NCBI RefSeq assembly: GCF_029525575.1
Contig: NZ_JAPDIA010000008.1
Location: forward strand, 558,001 to 622,000
Length of the DNA stretch: 64,000 nucleotides
Origin: Cohnella rhizosphaerae
GTDB lineage: Bacteria; Bacillota; Bacilli; Paenibacillales; Paenibacillaceae
Reading direction: 5' to 3'
Part shown: piece after piece, positions 48,627 to 57,522 of the stretch
Layout of the letters: every line of letters begins with the position of its first letter
Numbering within the stretch: the first letter of the stretch is position 1
Notes under the pieces: generated by a model
The model's input: only the letters and a program-made list of their open reading frames with translations
Database searches by the model: none
What the model was told of the DNA's origin: nothing
Program-made: the position numbers and the translations under genes

Positions 48627-48757
48627 GTTAAACGGTGTGAAAAAACGCACGCCGTTCAATTCCGTCAGCGGTGCTTCGCAAGCGCGAAGTTCTGGCGGAA
48701 AGCGCGAACCGGCGGAGGAGATTCACGATCCAAAACCATACGGAGGTGCAAGTTAAA

Positions 48758-49456
48758 ATGGCAGTTATTTCGATGAAGCAGCTTCTCGAAGCTGGCGTAC
48801 ACTTCGGTCACCAAACGCGTCGCTGGAACCCGAAGATGGACAAGTACATCTTTACCGAACGGAACGGCATCTACATCATCGACCTGCAAAAGACGGTCAA
48901 GAAAGTCGACGAAGCGTACAACTTCGTTCGCCAGCTCGGCGAGCAAGGCGGCACGATGCTGTTCGTCGGCACGAAGAAGCAAGCGCAGGATTCCGTTAAG
49001 GAAGAAGCGGAGCGCAGCGGCCAATTCTACATCAACCAACGTTGGCTCGGCGGCACGCTGACCAACTTCTCCACGATTCAAAAGCGTACGGATCGTCTGC
49101 ACCAGCTCGACAAGTGGGAGCAGGACGGCACGTTCGAAGTGTTGCCCAAGAAGGAAGTCATCATCCTTCGCAAGGAAAAAGAGCGTCTCGAAAAGTTCCT
49201 CGGCGGCATCAAGCATATGCGCAGACTGCCTGACGCGCTGTTCATCATCGATCCGCGCAAGGAGCGCATCGCCGTCGCAGAAGCCCGCAAGCTGGGTATC
49301 CCGATCGTCGGCATCGTCGACACGAACTGCGATCCGGACGAGATCGACTACGTCATTCCGGGCAACGACGACGCGATCCGCGCCGTTAAGCTGCTGACGA
49401 GCAAGATGGCCGACGCCATCGTCGAATCCCGCCAAGGCGAAGAAACGACCGCCTAA
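48758..49456 (+). CDS. rpsB: 30S ribosomal protein S2
   Basis: S2 is 232 aa and starts MAVISMKQLLEAGVHFGHQTRRWNPKMDKYIF at ATG 48758 after GGAGGTG; the open frame upstream to 48671 is not used. The conserved segments GTKKQAQDSVKEEAERSGQFYINQRWLGG and VDTNCDPDEIDYVIPGNDDAIRA are present. The gene is intact. Confidence 0.98.
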   Translation: MAVISMKQLLEAGVHFGHQTRRWNPKMDKYIFTERNGIYIIDLQKTVKKVDEAYNFVRQLGEQGGTMLFVGTKKQAQDSVKEEAERSGQFYINQRWLGGTLTNFSTIQKRTDRLHQLDKWEQDGTFEVLPKKEVIILRKEKERLEKFLGGIKHMRRLPDALFIIDPRKERIAVAEARKLGIPIVGIVDTNCDPDEIDYVIPGNDDAIRAVKLLTSKMADAIVESRQGEETTA

Positions 49457-49485
49457 GCCAGCCGGTTTTACAGCATTGCGAGGTC

Positions 49486-49525
49486 AAGGGTGGTCAGAAG
49501 AGAACCTTCTCACCGCCCTTTTTTT
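49486..49525 (+). terminator. Intercistronic terminator between rpsB and tsf
   Basis: AAGGGTGGT (49486-49494) pairs with ACCGCCCTT (49512-49520), and AGAAG (49496-49500) pairs with CTTCT (49506-49510) inside it. The 3' end runs into seven T in total. It would lower tsf transcription relative to rpsB. Confidence 0.85.
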
Positions 49526-49594
49526 GAAAACATAAACCAATCGATAGCCGTCCGCGCGTCTTGCGTCCGGCGGCACATACCAGGAGGGAATCCC

Positions 49595-50245
49595 ATGGCA
49601 GTTAACGCAGCAGACGTAAAAGCGCTTCGCGAAAGAACGGGAGCAGGCATGTTGGATTGCAAAAAGGCGCTGGAGGAAGCCGGCGGCGACATCGCGAAGG
49701 CAGCCGACCTGCTCCGCGAGAAGGGACTTGCCGCTGCAGCCAAGAAGGGCGACCGCATCGCTACCGAAGGCCGCGTAGAATCTTACATCCACGGCGCCGG
49801 CCGCATCGGCGTGCTCGTCGAAGTCAACTGCGAGACCGACTTCGTTGCCATGACCGATCAGTTCAAGGAACTGGTGCGCGACATCGCGATGCATATCGCT
49901 GCCGCTAACCCGCTCGTCGTCCGCCGCGAAGAAGTTCAACAAGCCGACCTGGACAAGGAAGCCGAGATTCTTCGCAACCAGGCGCTGAACGAAGGCAAGC
50001 CGGAGAAAATCGTCGAAAAGATCGTCGAAGGCCGTCTGAACAAGTACTACGAAGAAAACGTACTGCTCGAGCAATCGTTCGTCAAAGATCCGGACAAGAC
50101 GATCCAAACGCTGCTCAACGAAAAAATCTCCACGATCGGCGAACAAATCTCGATCCGCCGCTTCGTTCGCTTCGAGCTTGGCGAAGGTCTTGAGAAGAAG
50201 CAAGACAACTTCGTCGAAGAAGTTATGGCGCAAGTCAAAGTTTAA
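49595..50245 (+). CDS. tsf: Elongation factor Ts
   Basis: EF-Ts exchanges GDP on EF-Tu. It is 216 aa. The N-terminal UBA-like domain (VNAADVKALRERTGAGMLDCKKALEEAGGDIAKAADLLREKG) and the EF-Tu contact motif VNCETDFVA are present. The ATG at 49595 follows CAGGAGGGAA. The gene is intact and has its own terminator. Confidence 0.98.
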   Translation: MAVNAADVKALRERTGAGMLDCKKALEEAGGDIAKAADLLREKGLAAAAKKGDRIATEGRVESYIHGAGRIGVLVEVNCETDFVAMTDQFKELVRDIAMHIAAANPLVVRREEVQQADLDKEAEILRNQALNEGKPEKIVEKIVEGRLNKYYEENVLLEQSFVKDPDKTIQTLLNEKISTIGEQISIRRFVRFELGEGLEKKQDNFVEEVMAQVKV

Positions 50246-50256
50246 TCGAAATGTCG

Positions 50257-50284
50257 GGGGGGACACGCGGTGTTCCCTTTTTTT
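50257..50284 (+). terminator. Rho-independent terminator after tsf
   Basis: GGGGACAC (50259-50266) pairs with GTGTTCCC (50270-50277) with one G-U pair and a GCG loop, followed by seven T (50278-50284). Confidence 0.88.
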
Positions 50285-50362
50285 AAAGAGCGCTAAACGA
50301 TTAAGGTAGTGCGGGGGAGCTCGTTTCCCCTAAAGAAATCGACCATGGTGGAGGTACTAACG

Positions 50363-51091
50363 TTGAATCGACCCGTCTACAAACGCGTGGTGTTGAAGGT
50401 AAGCGGAGAGTCGTTGTCCGGATCGACCGGTTACGGGATCGACGCAACGACGATCGTCTCGATCGCCGAACAAATCAAGGAAGTCGTGGCGCTTGGCGTA
50501 GAAGTCGCCATCGTATGCGGAGGCGGCAACATCTGGCGAGGCATCTCGGGCAGCCAGAAGGGCATCGATCGCGCGACGGCCGACTACATGGGGATGCTGG
50601 CGACAGTGATGAATTCGCTTGCCTTGCAGGACGCGCTGGAACAGATCGATGTGCCGACTCGCGTACAATCCTCCATTGCCATGCAGCAAATCGCGGAGCC
50701 GTACATTCGCCGCCGGGCGATTCGCCATCTTGAGAAGGGACGCGTCGTCATCTTCGCATCGGGAACGGGCAATCCGTTTTTCTCCACCGATACGACGGCC
50801 GCGCTTAGAGCGGCCGAGATCGAAGCCGAAGTCATCCTCATGGCCAAAAACAAGGTCGACGGCGTGTACAGCGCCGATCCGTTCAAGGACCCGACGGCTG
50901 AGAAGTACGAGCAGTTGACGTATCTGGACGTGCTTAACAAAAATTTGGGCGTCATGGATTCGACGGCGTCCTCGCTTTGCATGGACAACAACATTCCGCT
51001 TCTCGTCTTCGCGATTACCGAGCCGGGCAACATCAAACGCGCGGTATTGGGCGAGAAAATCGGAACAATCGTCAAGGGGAGCGTGAATTAA
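50363..51091 (+). CDS. pyrH: UMP kinase
   Basis: PyrH phosphorylates UMP to UDP and belongs to the amino acid kinase fold. TTG 50363 follows GGTGGAGGT (50347-50355) and gives the usual short N-terminus MNRPVYKRVVLKVSGESLSG and 242 aa; the frame is open back to 50309. The motifs VAIVCGGGNIWRG, GTGNPFFSTDTTAALRA and SADPFKDP are present. frr follows immediately. Confidence 0.97.
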   Translation: MNRPVYKRVVLKVSGESLSGSTGYGIDATTIVSIAEQIKEVVALGVEVAIVCGGGNIWRGISGSQKGIDRATADYMGMLATVMNSLALQDALEQIDVPTRVQSSIAMQQIAEPYIRRRAIRHLEKGRVVIFASGTGNPFFSTDTTAALRAAEIEAEVILMAKNKVDGVYSADPFKDPTAEKYEQLTYLDVLNKNLGVMDSTASSLCMDNNIPLLVFAITEPGNIKRAVLGEKIGTIVKGSVN

Positions 51092-51646
51092 GTGCCTCAA
51101 ACGATCAAGAAAAACGCAGAAGAACGAATGGAAAAAGCGCTGGCCGCGCTGCGCCGCGACCTGTCTACGCTTCGCGCCGGACGCGCATCCGCAGCGATGC
51201 TCGACCGCGTGCAAGCCGAGTATTACGGCGCGCTCACGCCGGTCAACCAGCTCGGCACGATCAATACGCCGGATTCCCGCACGCTTATTATCCAGCCATG
51301 GGACAAGTCGGCGCTGGCCGCGATCGAAAAAGCGATACTCAAGTCGGATGTCGGACTGACTCCCGCGAACGACGGCACGATCATTCGGCTGAACATCCCG
51401 CCGTTGACCGAAGAGCGTCGCGCCGATCTCGCCAAGTCGACCAAGAAATTCGGCGAAGAAGCGAAGGTCGCCATTCGGAACATTCGCCGCGACGCCAACG
51501 ACGATATCAAGAAGAAGGAAAAGGGCGAGATCTCCGAAGACGAATCGCGCCGCCATCAGGACGATATCCAGAAGTCGACGGACCGTTTCGTCGCCGAGGT
51601 GGACAAAATATTGGCCGCCAAAGAAAAAGAGATCATGGAAGTGTAA
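51092..51646 (+). CDS. frr: Ribosome recycling factor
   Basis: RRF splits post-termination ribosomes with EF-G. It is 184 aa and reads MEKALAALRRDLSTLRAGRASAAMLDRVQAEYYG and QLGTINTPDSRTLIIQPWD. The GTG start lies directly after the pyrH stop, with AAGGGGAG inside the pyrH end. The gene is intact. Confidence 0.97.
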   Translation: MPQTIKKNAEERMEKALAALRRDLSTLRAGRASAAMLDRVQAEYYGALTPVNQLGTINTPDSRTLIIQPWDKSALAAIEKAILKSDVGLTPANDGTIIRLNIPPLTEERRADLAKSTKKFGEEAKVAIRNIRRDANDDIKKKEKGEISEDESRRHQDDIQKSTDRFVAEVDKILAAKEKEIMEV

Positions 51647-51730
51647 GTTCCCGACCGGCCCCTCCGAAAGGTGGGGTTCGTTGAATTTTGGGGAGCCTCC
51701 CATGCGAACTTCAGTCAGGCCCAAACGCGA

Positions 51731-51749
51731 AGCCCCACTCGGTGGGGCT
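51731..51749 (+). terminator. Short GC hairpin between frr and uppS
   Basis: AGCCCCAC (51731-51738) pairs perfectly with GTGGGGCT (51742-51749) around a TCG loop, followed by ATTTAAT. The T tract is poor, so termination is probably partial. The frr-uppS gap (51647-51782) shows nothing else clear. Confidence 0.5.
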
Positions 51750-51782
51750 ATTTAATGGTCGCCAGATCCAGGGGGAACAGCC

Positions 51783-52586
51783 ATGAGCAATCGATTCTTA
51801 GGCGGTCTGTTCGGCAAACGGGAGGACGGCGGGCAAAGCCGAGCGGGAAGCTCGCAGTCCCACGCGTCCGAAGAGTTGCTGAAGGAAGGCCGAATTCCCC
51901 GGCACGTGGCCATCATCATGGACGGCAACGGACGCTGGGCCAAAGCCCGCGGACTGCCGCGAGTGGCGGGACACCATAGCGGCATGAAAGCCGTCAAACG
52001 CATCACCCAGGCCGCGGACCGTCTGGGCGTGGAATATTTGACGATGTACGCGTTTTCGACGGAAAATTGGAAGCGGCCCAAAGCGGAAGTCGATTTTCTG
52101 ATGAAGCTTCCGCAAGAGTTTCTGTCGATCGAGCTCGAGGATCTGATTCGCAACAACGTGCAAGTCAAGATGATGGGCGTCCGGGATCTGCTGCCCGACT
52201 TCACGCTCGACGCGATCGAAGAGGCGGTTCGGCGCACGGCCGACAATACGGGCCTCGTCCTTAACTTTGCGCTTAATTACGGGAGCCGGATGGAAATCGT
52301 TGAAGCGGCCAGGACGATCGCGAAGCGCGCAGCGGCAGGCGAGCTGACGCCGGACGAGATCGACGAGCAAACGTTCCAGCAGTCTTTGCTCAGCGGAGAC
52401 CTGCCCGATCCGGATCTGCTCATTCGCACCAGCGGCGAGCTTCGTCTTAGCAATTTTATGCTTTGGCAGCTGGCTTACAGCGAATTTTGGTTTACGGACG
52501 TGTATTGGCCGGAATTTTCCGAATCGCATTTTCACGATGCGATTCGCGAGTACCAGCGGCGCGCGCGCCGCTACGGAGGGATTTAA
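51783..52586 (+). CDS. uppS: Undecaprenyl diphosphate synthase (isoprenyl transferase)
   Basis: UppS makes the C55 lipid carrier for cell wall synthesis. It is 267 aa with about 35 extra N-terminal residues. The motifs HVAIIMDGNGRWAKARGLPRVAGHHSG, YAFSTENWKRP and LLIRTSGELRLSNFMLWQLAYSEFWFTD are conserved and hold the catalytic Asp. It begins the uppS-cdsA-dxr-rseP-proS block. Confidence 0.97.
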   Translation: MSNRFLGGLFGKREDGGQSRAGSSQSHASEELLKEGRIPRHVAIIMDGNGRWAKARGLPRVAGHHSGMKAVKRITQAADRLGVEYLTMYAFSTENWKRPKAEVDFLMKLPQEFLSIELEDLIRNNVQVKMMGVRDLLPDFTLDAIEEAVRRTADNTGLVLNFALNYGSRMEIVEAARTIAKRAAAGELTPDEIDEQTFQQSLLSGDLPDPDLLIRTSGELRLSNFMLWQLAYSEFWFTDVYWPEFSESHFHDAIREYQRRARRYGGI

Positions 52587-52590
52587 GGCG

Positions 52591-53377
52591 ATGGGGCAAC
52601 GGATCGTGACGGGCGTCGTCGCCGGCGCCGCGTTTTTAGCTTTGCTGGCACTGGGCGGCTGGTACTATTCGCTCATGCTCGCAGCGCTCGCGCTTATCGG
52701 TTATCATGAATTCGTCAAGCTCAACAAGCTGCCGGCGAACCGTCCGGACGTGCTCCTCGGCTTTGCCGCTGCGCTCGTGCTTGCCCTGCCGCGCCTGCCT
52801 TTCGGCTGGTCGACGCCGAGTGTCGAAGCGGTCTGCTGGGTACTCATGTTCGCGCTGTTGTCGGCGACCGTTTTCAGCAAAAACAAGATCACGCTCGATC
52901 AATCGGCGCTGCTGTTCGTCGGCGCATTTTATATCGGACTCGGGTTTCGCTACATGGCCCTGACCCGCGAGATGCCCCACGGCATGTTCTGGCCGCTGCT
53001 CGTCTTTTTTTTGCATCTGGGCTTCGGACGCAGGCGCGTACTTCGTCGGCAAGGCGATCGGCAGAACGAAGCTTTGGCCTTCGATCAGTCCGAACAAGAC
53101 GGTCGAGGGCGCGCTGGGCGGCCTTGTCATCGCGCTGCTCGTATCGCTCGTGTTCGCCGTTGCGTGGCCGGACTGGATCGGTTACGGAACCGCGATCGCC
53201 GTCGCGATCGCCGCGGCGGTTGCCGGACAGCTCGGCGATTTGATCCAATCCGCCTACAAGCGGCTGCGCGGGGTAAAGGACTCGGGAAGTCTGCTCCCCG
53301 GGCACGGCGGCGTGCTCGATCGCACGGACAGCTGGCTGATCGTCTTCCCGCTCATTCATTTGCTCGGGTTGATCTGA
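52591..53377 (+). CDS. cdsA: Phosphatidate cytidylyltransferase CdsA, frameshifted
   Basis: CdsA makes CDP-diacylglycerol for phospholipid synthesis. ATG 52591 reads MGQRIVTGVVAGAAFLALLALGG and many membrane helices follow. The frame breaks at eight T, 53005-53012; with seven T the catalytic stretch reads ASDAGAYFVGKAIGRTKLWPSISPNKTVEGALGG. The conserved end LGDLIQSAYKRLRGVKDSGSLLPGHGGVLDRTDS is intact. The repaired length is 261 aa. It follows uppS by 4 bases. Confidence 0.96.
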
Positions 53378-53460
53378 GCGGCGAACCATAGCCGATGCAT
53401 TCGCTTGGCGCCGGGACGGCTTGCACATGCATCCTAGCCATACATAACGGAGGGAACGGC

Positions 53461-54610
53461 TTGAAAAAGAAAGTAGCGGTGCTCGGCAGCACCGGCTCGA
53501 TCGGGACCCAGACGCTTGACGTCGTATCGCGGGAACCGGACGCCTATGAGGTCGTCAGTCTGGCGGCCGGAACGCGCCACGAGCAATTGCTCGAACAAGC
53601 CCGTCGGTTCCGGCCCAAGCTCGTCTCGATCGGGTCGAAGGCGCTGGCCGACAAGATCAGGGGGGGACCTGCCTGCCGGCACGAAGCTCGTCTGGGGCGA
53701 AGAAGGCTTGATCGAAGCCGCGGCCGGCGCCGGCGCGGACTATGTCGTATGCGCGCTATTGGGCAGCCTCGGCTTGAAGTCCACGCTGGCCGCGATCGAT
53801 GCCGGCGCGACGATCGGTTTGGCCAATAAGGAGACGCTGGTCACGGCCGGTCATATCGTCATGCGCAGGGCGGCGGAGCGCGGCGTTCCGCTTCTCCCGA
53901 TCGACAGCGAGCATTCCGCGATCTTTCAATGCCTGAACGGCGAAGATCGCGGCACGATACGGCGCCTCGTCATTACCGCTTCCGGCGGAAGCTTCCGCGA
54001 CCGCGGCCGGGGCGAGCTCGCCGGCGTGACGGTCGAGGACGCGCTGAAGCACCCGAACTGGTCGATGGGCGCGAAGATTACGATCGACTCGGCGACGATG
54101 GCGAACAAGGGGCTCGAAGTGATCGAAGCTCACTGGCTGTTCGATCTTCCGTACGACCGGATCGACGTCATGCTTCATCCGGAGAGCATCGTGCATTCGA
54201 TGGTCGAATTCGTCGATACGAGCGTCATGGCGCAGCTCGGCAATCCGGACATGCGCGTGCCGATCCAATACGCGCTCACCTATCCGGAGCGTCGTCCGTC
54301 GCCCGCGTCACCGCTCGATCTGTTGCGGGCAGGCACGCTCCATTTCAAAGACATGGACTTCGCTCGCTATCCTTGCCTGAAGATGGCCTACGAGGCGGGG
54401 AGAGCCGGAGGGACCGCGCCGACCGTATTCAACGCGGCGAACGAGGTCGCCGTCGCGCGCTTCCTGAACCGCGAGATTCCGTTCCTGGCGATCGAAGACA
54501 TCATCGCCTCGGCGCTCGCCGCGCACGAGGCGATCCCGGAGCCCGATCTCGAAGAGATCGCTTTCGCGGACGGGCGGGCGCGGGATGCGGCGGCCCGGTG
54601 GCGCAAATAG
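53461..54610 (+). CDS. dxr: 1-deoxy-D-xylulose 5-phosphate reductoisomerase, frameshifted
   Basis: Dxr is the second enzyme of the MEP isoprenoid pathway. TTG 53461 follows GGAGGGAAC and gives MKKKVAVLGSTGSIGTQTLDVV, the NADPH-binding start. The frame breaks at seven G, 53660-53666; with six the join reads LADKIRGDLPAGTKLVWG. The motifs ALLGSLGLKSTLAAIDAG, LANKETLVTAG, PIDSEHSAIFQCL and TIDSATMANKGLEVIEAHWLF carry the metal and substrate residues. The repaired length is 382 aa. Confidence 0.97.
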
Positions 54611-54704
54611 CAACGACCTTTCGCAACGCCCGTATTCTCTTGTATCGCCTCGGCGAATAATGTTAATCTAAGGACAGCCGTTAGGCGGACGGAGGGTTGC
54701 TTGC

Positions 54705-55969
54705 ATGGAGATGGTACAGGTTGTTTTTTTTAACGGTTCTCGTCTTTTTCGTGCTCGTCTCGATACACGAGTTCGGACACTTTTACTTTGCCAAGCGGGC
54801 GGGCGTGCTCGTGCGGGAGTTTGCGATCGGGTTCGGCCCGAAGCTGTTCTCGATCAAGCGCGGGGGAGAGCCGGTTCACGCTTCGGCTGCTGCCGATCGG
54901 CGGCTTCGTGCGGATGGCGGGCGAAGATCCGGAGGTCGTCGACGTGCAGGCGGGGCATACGGTAGGCGTCCGGATCAAGGACGACAAGATCACCCGCATC
55001 TATCTCGACCGTCTTGACGAGCGCACCCAGATTTTGCGGGGCGAAGTCACCGCGATCGATCTCGAGCGCCATTTGTACCTGACGCTGGACGTGGACGGCG
55101 ACGTGCAGCGGTTCGACGTACATCCGCAGGCGCTCATCGTCGCAAAGGGCAGGGACACGCAGATCGCGCCGCTCGACCGTCAGTTCGGCAGCGCTTCGAC
55201 CGGCAAGAAGGCGATGACCATTTTCGCCGGACCGCTGATGAACTTCATTTTGGCTTTCGTGCTGTTCGCCGTCTTTTTCCAGTCGTACGGCGTCGCGGTC
55301 GAACCGAATACGAAAATTTTCATCAACGAAGTGACCGCCGACGGCGCGGCCAAGGCTGCCGGTCTTCAAAAAGGAGATCTGGTCGTCTCCGTTAACGGCA
55401 TCGCCGTCGAGGGAGACAGCCAGAAGCTGTCTCAGGCGATCACGGGCAGCGCCGGCAAGCCGATGGACTGGATCGTGAACCGGGACGGGCAGCAAATGAA
55501 ATTAACGGTCACGCCGAATGCGGATACGGGCAAGGTCGGCATCGTCATGGCGCCAGAGATGCGTCATCCGGGCTTCGGAGAGACGTTTTCGCTGGCGGGC
55601 CATGCGATGGTCGACAGCACGAAGAAAATTTTCGACGGCTTCCGCAAGATCATATTCGGCGAAGTCAAGCTCGAAGAGCTCAACGGACCGGTCGGCACGG
55701 CGCAGGTGACCGTAGAGATCGCCAAGCAGGGCGTCACGCAGCTGACGTGGTGGGGCGCGATTCTTAGTCTTTACCTCGGCATTTTTAACCTGCTGCCGAT
55801 TCCGGCGCTCGACGGCAGCCGGCTGCTGTTCATCGGCATCGAGGCGATCCGCGGCCGTCCGGTCGATCCGAACCGCGAGAGCCTCGTGCACTTTATCGGT
55901 TTTGCCGCACTGATGCTGCTCATGGTCGTCGTCACGTACAACGATATTCTCAGATTGGTAAAAGGCTAA
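54705..55969 (+). CDS. rseP: Site-2 intramembrane zinc protease RseP, two frameshifts
   Basis: RseP (RasP) cuts anti-sigma factors and signal peptide remnants within the membrane. The N-terminal helix holds the zinc motif HEFGH, a PDZ domain lies near residues 195-275, and the second zinc region NLLPIPALDGSRLLF is near the C-terminus. Frame breaks are at T8 54724-54731 and G5 54862-54866; the repaired joins read VVFLTVLVFFVLVSIHEFGH and SIKRGESRFTLRLLPIGGFVRMAGEDPE. The repaired length is 420 aa. Confidence 0.95.
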
Positions 55970-55998
55970 ATATCAGGTTGTCAGAGGCAGGGGAGCTT

Positions 55999-57448
55999 AT
56001 GTCTAAGGATAAAGGATTCGTAACCGAAATAACGCCGCAGGCCGAGGACTTCAGCCGCTGGTATATCGATGTCATCAAAAAAAGCCGAGCTCATGGACTA
56101 TTCGCCGGTGCGCGGCTGCATCGTATTCCGTCCCGAGGGCTACGAACTGTGGGAAAACATTCAGCGCGATCTGGACCGTCGCTTCAAGGAGACGGGGCAC
56201 CGCAACGCGTATTTCCCGCTTCTCATTCCGGAGAGCTTTTTCCAGAAGGAAAAGGAGCACGTCGAGGGCTTTAACCCGGAGCTGCCGATGGTAACGGAAG
56301 CGGGCGGCGAGATTTTGGAGGAAAGATTGGCCGTGCGGCCGACGTCGGAAACGATGTTTGGGCATATGTACGCCAAGTGGATTAATTCGTACCGCGATCT
56401 GCCGCTGCTCATCAACCAATGGGCGAACGTGTTTCGCTGGGAAAAGCGGACGATGCCGTTCCTGCGGACGAGCGAGTTCCTGTGGCAGGAAGGGCATACG
56501 GCGCACGAAGACGAGGCGGACGCCCGCCGCGAGACGATGCAGATGCTGGACGTTTACACCGACTTCGTGGAGAGCGTGCTGGCGATTCCGGTCATCAAGG
56601 GCCAGAAGACGCCTTCGGAGCGCTTCGCGGGCGCCGTCGACACGTACTCGATCGAGGCGATGATGAAGGACGGACGCGCCGTGCAGGCCGGCACCTCGCA
56701 TTATCTTGGCACCAAGTTCGCGGTCGCGTTCGACATCAAGTACTTGAGCCGCGAGAACACCCAGGAATATTGCCACACGACGTCCTGGGGCGTCAGCACG
56801 CGCCTGATCGGCGCGCTGATCATGGTTCACGGCGACGACCGCGGACTCGTGCTGCCGCCGAAGGTGGCGCCCACGCAGGTCATCATGATTCCGATCGGTC
56901 CGCCCAAGACGCGCGAGACGGTCATCGCCAAGACGGACGAGTTGTTCGCCGAACTGAAAAAAGCGGGCATCCGCGTCCGCGTGGACGATCGCTCCGACGT
57001 ATCGCCGGGCTGGAAGTTCAACGAATACGAGATGCGCGGCATTCCGATCCGTCTCGAGCTCGGGCCGCGCGACCTGGAGAACGGCGTCTGCGTGCTCGTC
57101 TCCCGCGTGTCGGGCGAGAAGAAGCAGGTGCCGCTCGATCGTCTGGCGGCTTCCGTGGCCGAGATGCTCGAAGAGGTTCACGCGCAGATGTACGAGCGCG
57201 CTCTCGCATTCCGCGAGTCGCATCTGTTCGACGTCGAGACGCTCGACCAGCTCAAGGCCGCTTTCGAAGAGAAGCGCGGCTTCGCCTACGCAGGCTGGTG
57301 CGGGGACGACGCCTGCGAGAGCAAGGTGAAGGAAGAGACCGGCGCGACGAGCCGCAACATCCCGTTCGAGCCCCAGACGACGAAGACCGCGTGCCTGTGC
57401 TGCGGCAAGCCGGCGGCGCATACGGTCGTATTCGCGAGAGCGTACTAA
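55999..57448 (+). CDS. proS: Prolyl-tRNA synthetase, archaeal/eukaryote-like type, frameshifted
   Basis: This charges tRNA-Pro. The N-terminus (DFSRWYIDVIKKAELMDYSPVRGCIVFRPEGYELWENIQRDLD) and the catalytic part (RPTSETMFGHMYAKWINSYRDLPLLINQWANVFRWEKRT) belong to the short ProRS form without the bacterial editing insertion. The C-terminal zinc-binding-like domain ends CLCCGKPAAHTVVFARAY. The frame breaks at A7 56077-56083; repaired length is 482 aa. B. subtilis has the longer bacterial type (564 aa) at this place, next to polC; here polC does not follow. Confidence 0.95.
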
Positions 57449-57471
57449 GCGAGATTTCGCCAACAACCAAG

Positions 57472-57505
57472 GACTCCCGACAGCGCCGCTTCGGGGGGTC
57501 TTTTT
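57472..57505 (+). terminator. Rho-independent terminator after proS
   Basis: GACTCCCGA (57472-57480) pairs with TCGGGGGGTC (57491-57500), followed by five T. Pairing is perfect only if the six G are five; as given there is a one-base bulge. This mirrors the excess G seen in coding runs. Confidence 0.75.
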
Positions 57506-57522
57506 CACAGGAGGAATACCGG

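Noticed and set aside
56419..57522. N-terminal extension of the regulator open frame across proS
   Set aside because: It is the alternate frame of proS. ATG 57523 has its own CAGGAGGAA site and starts the recognisable protein.
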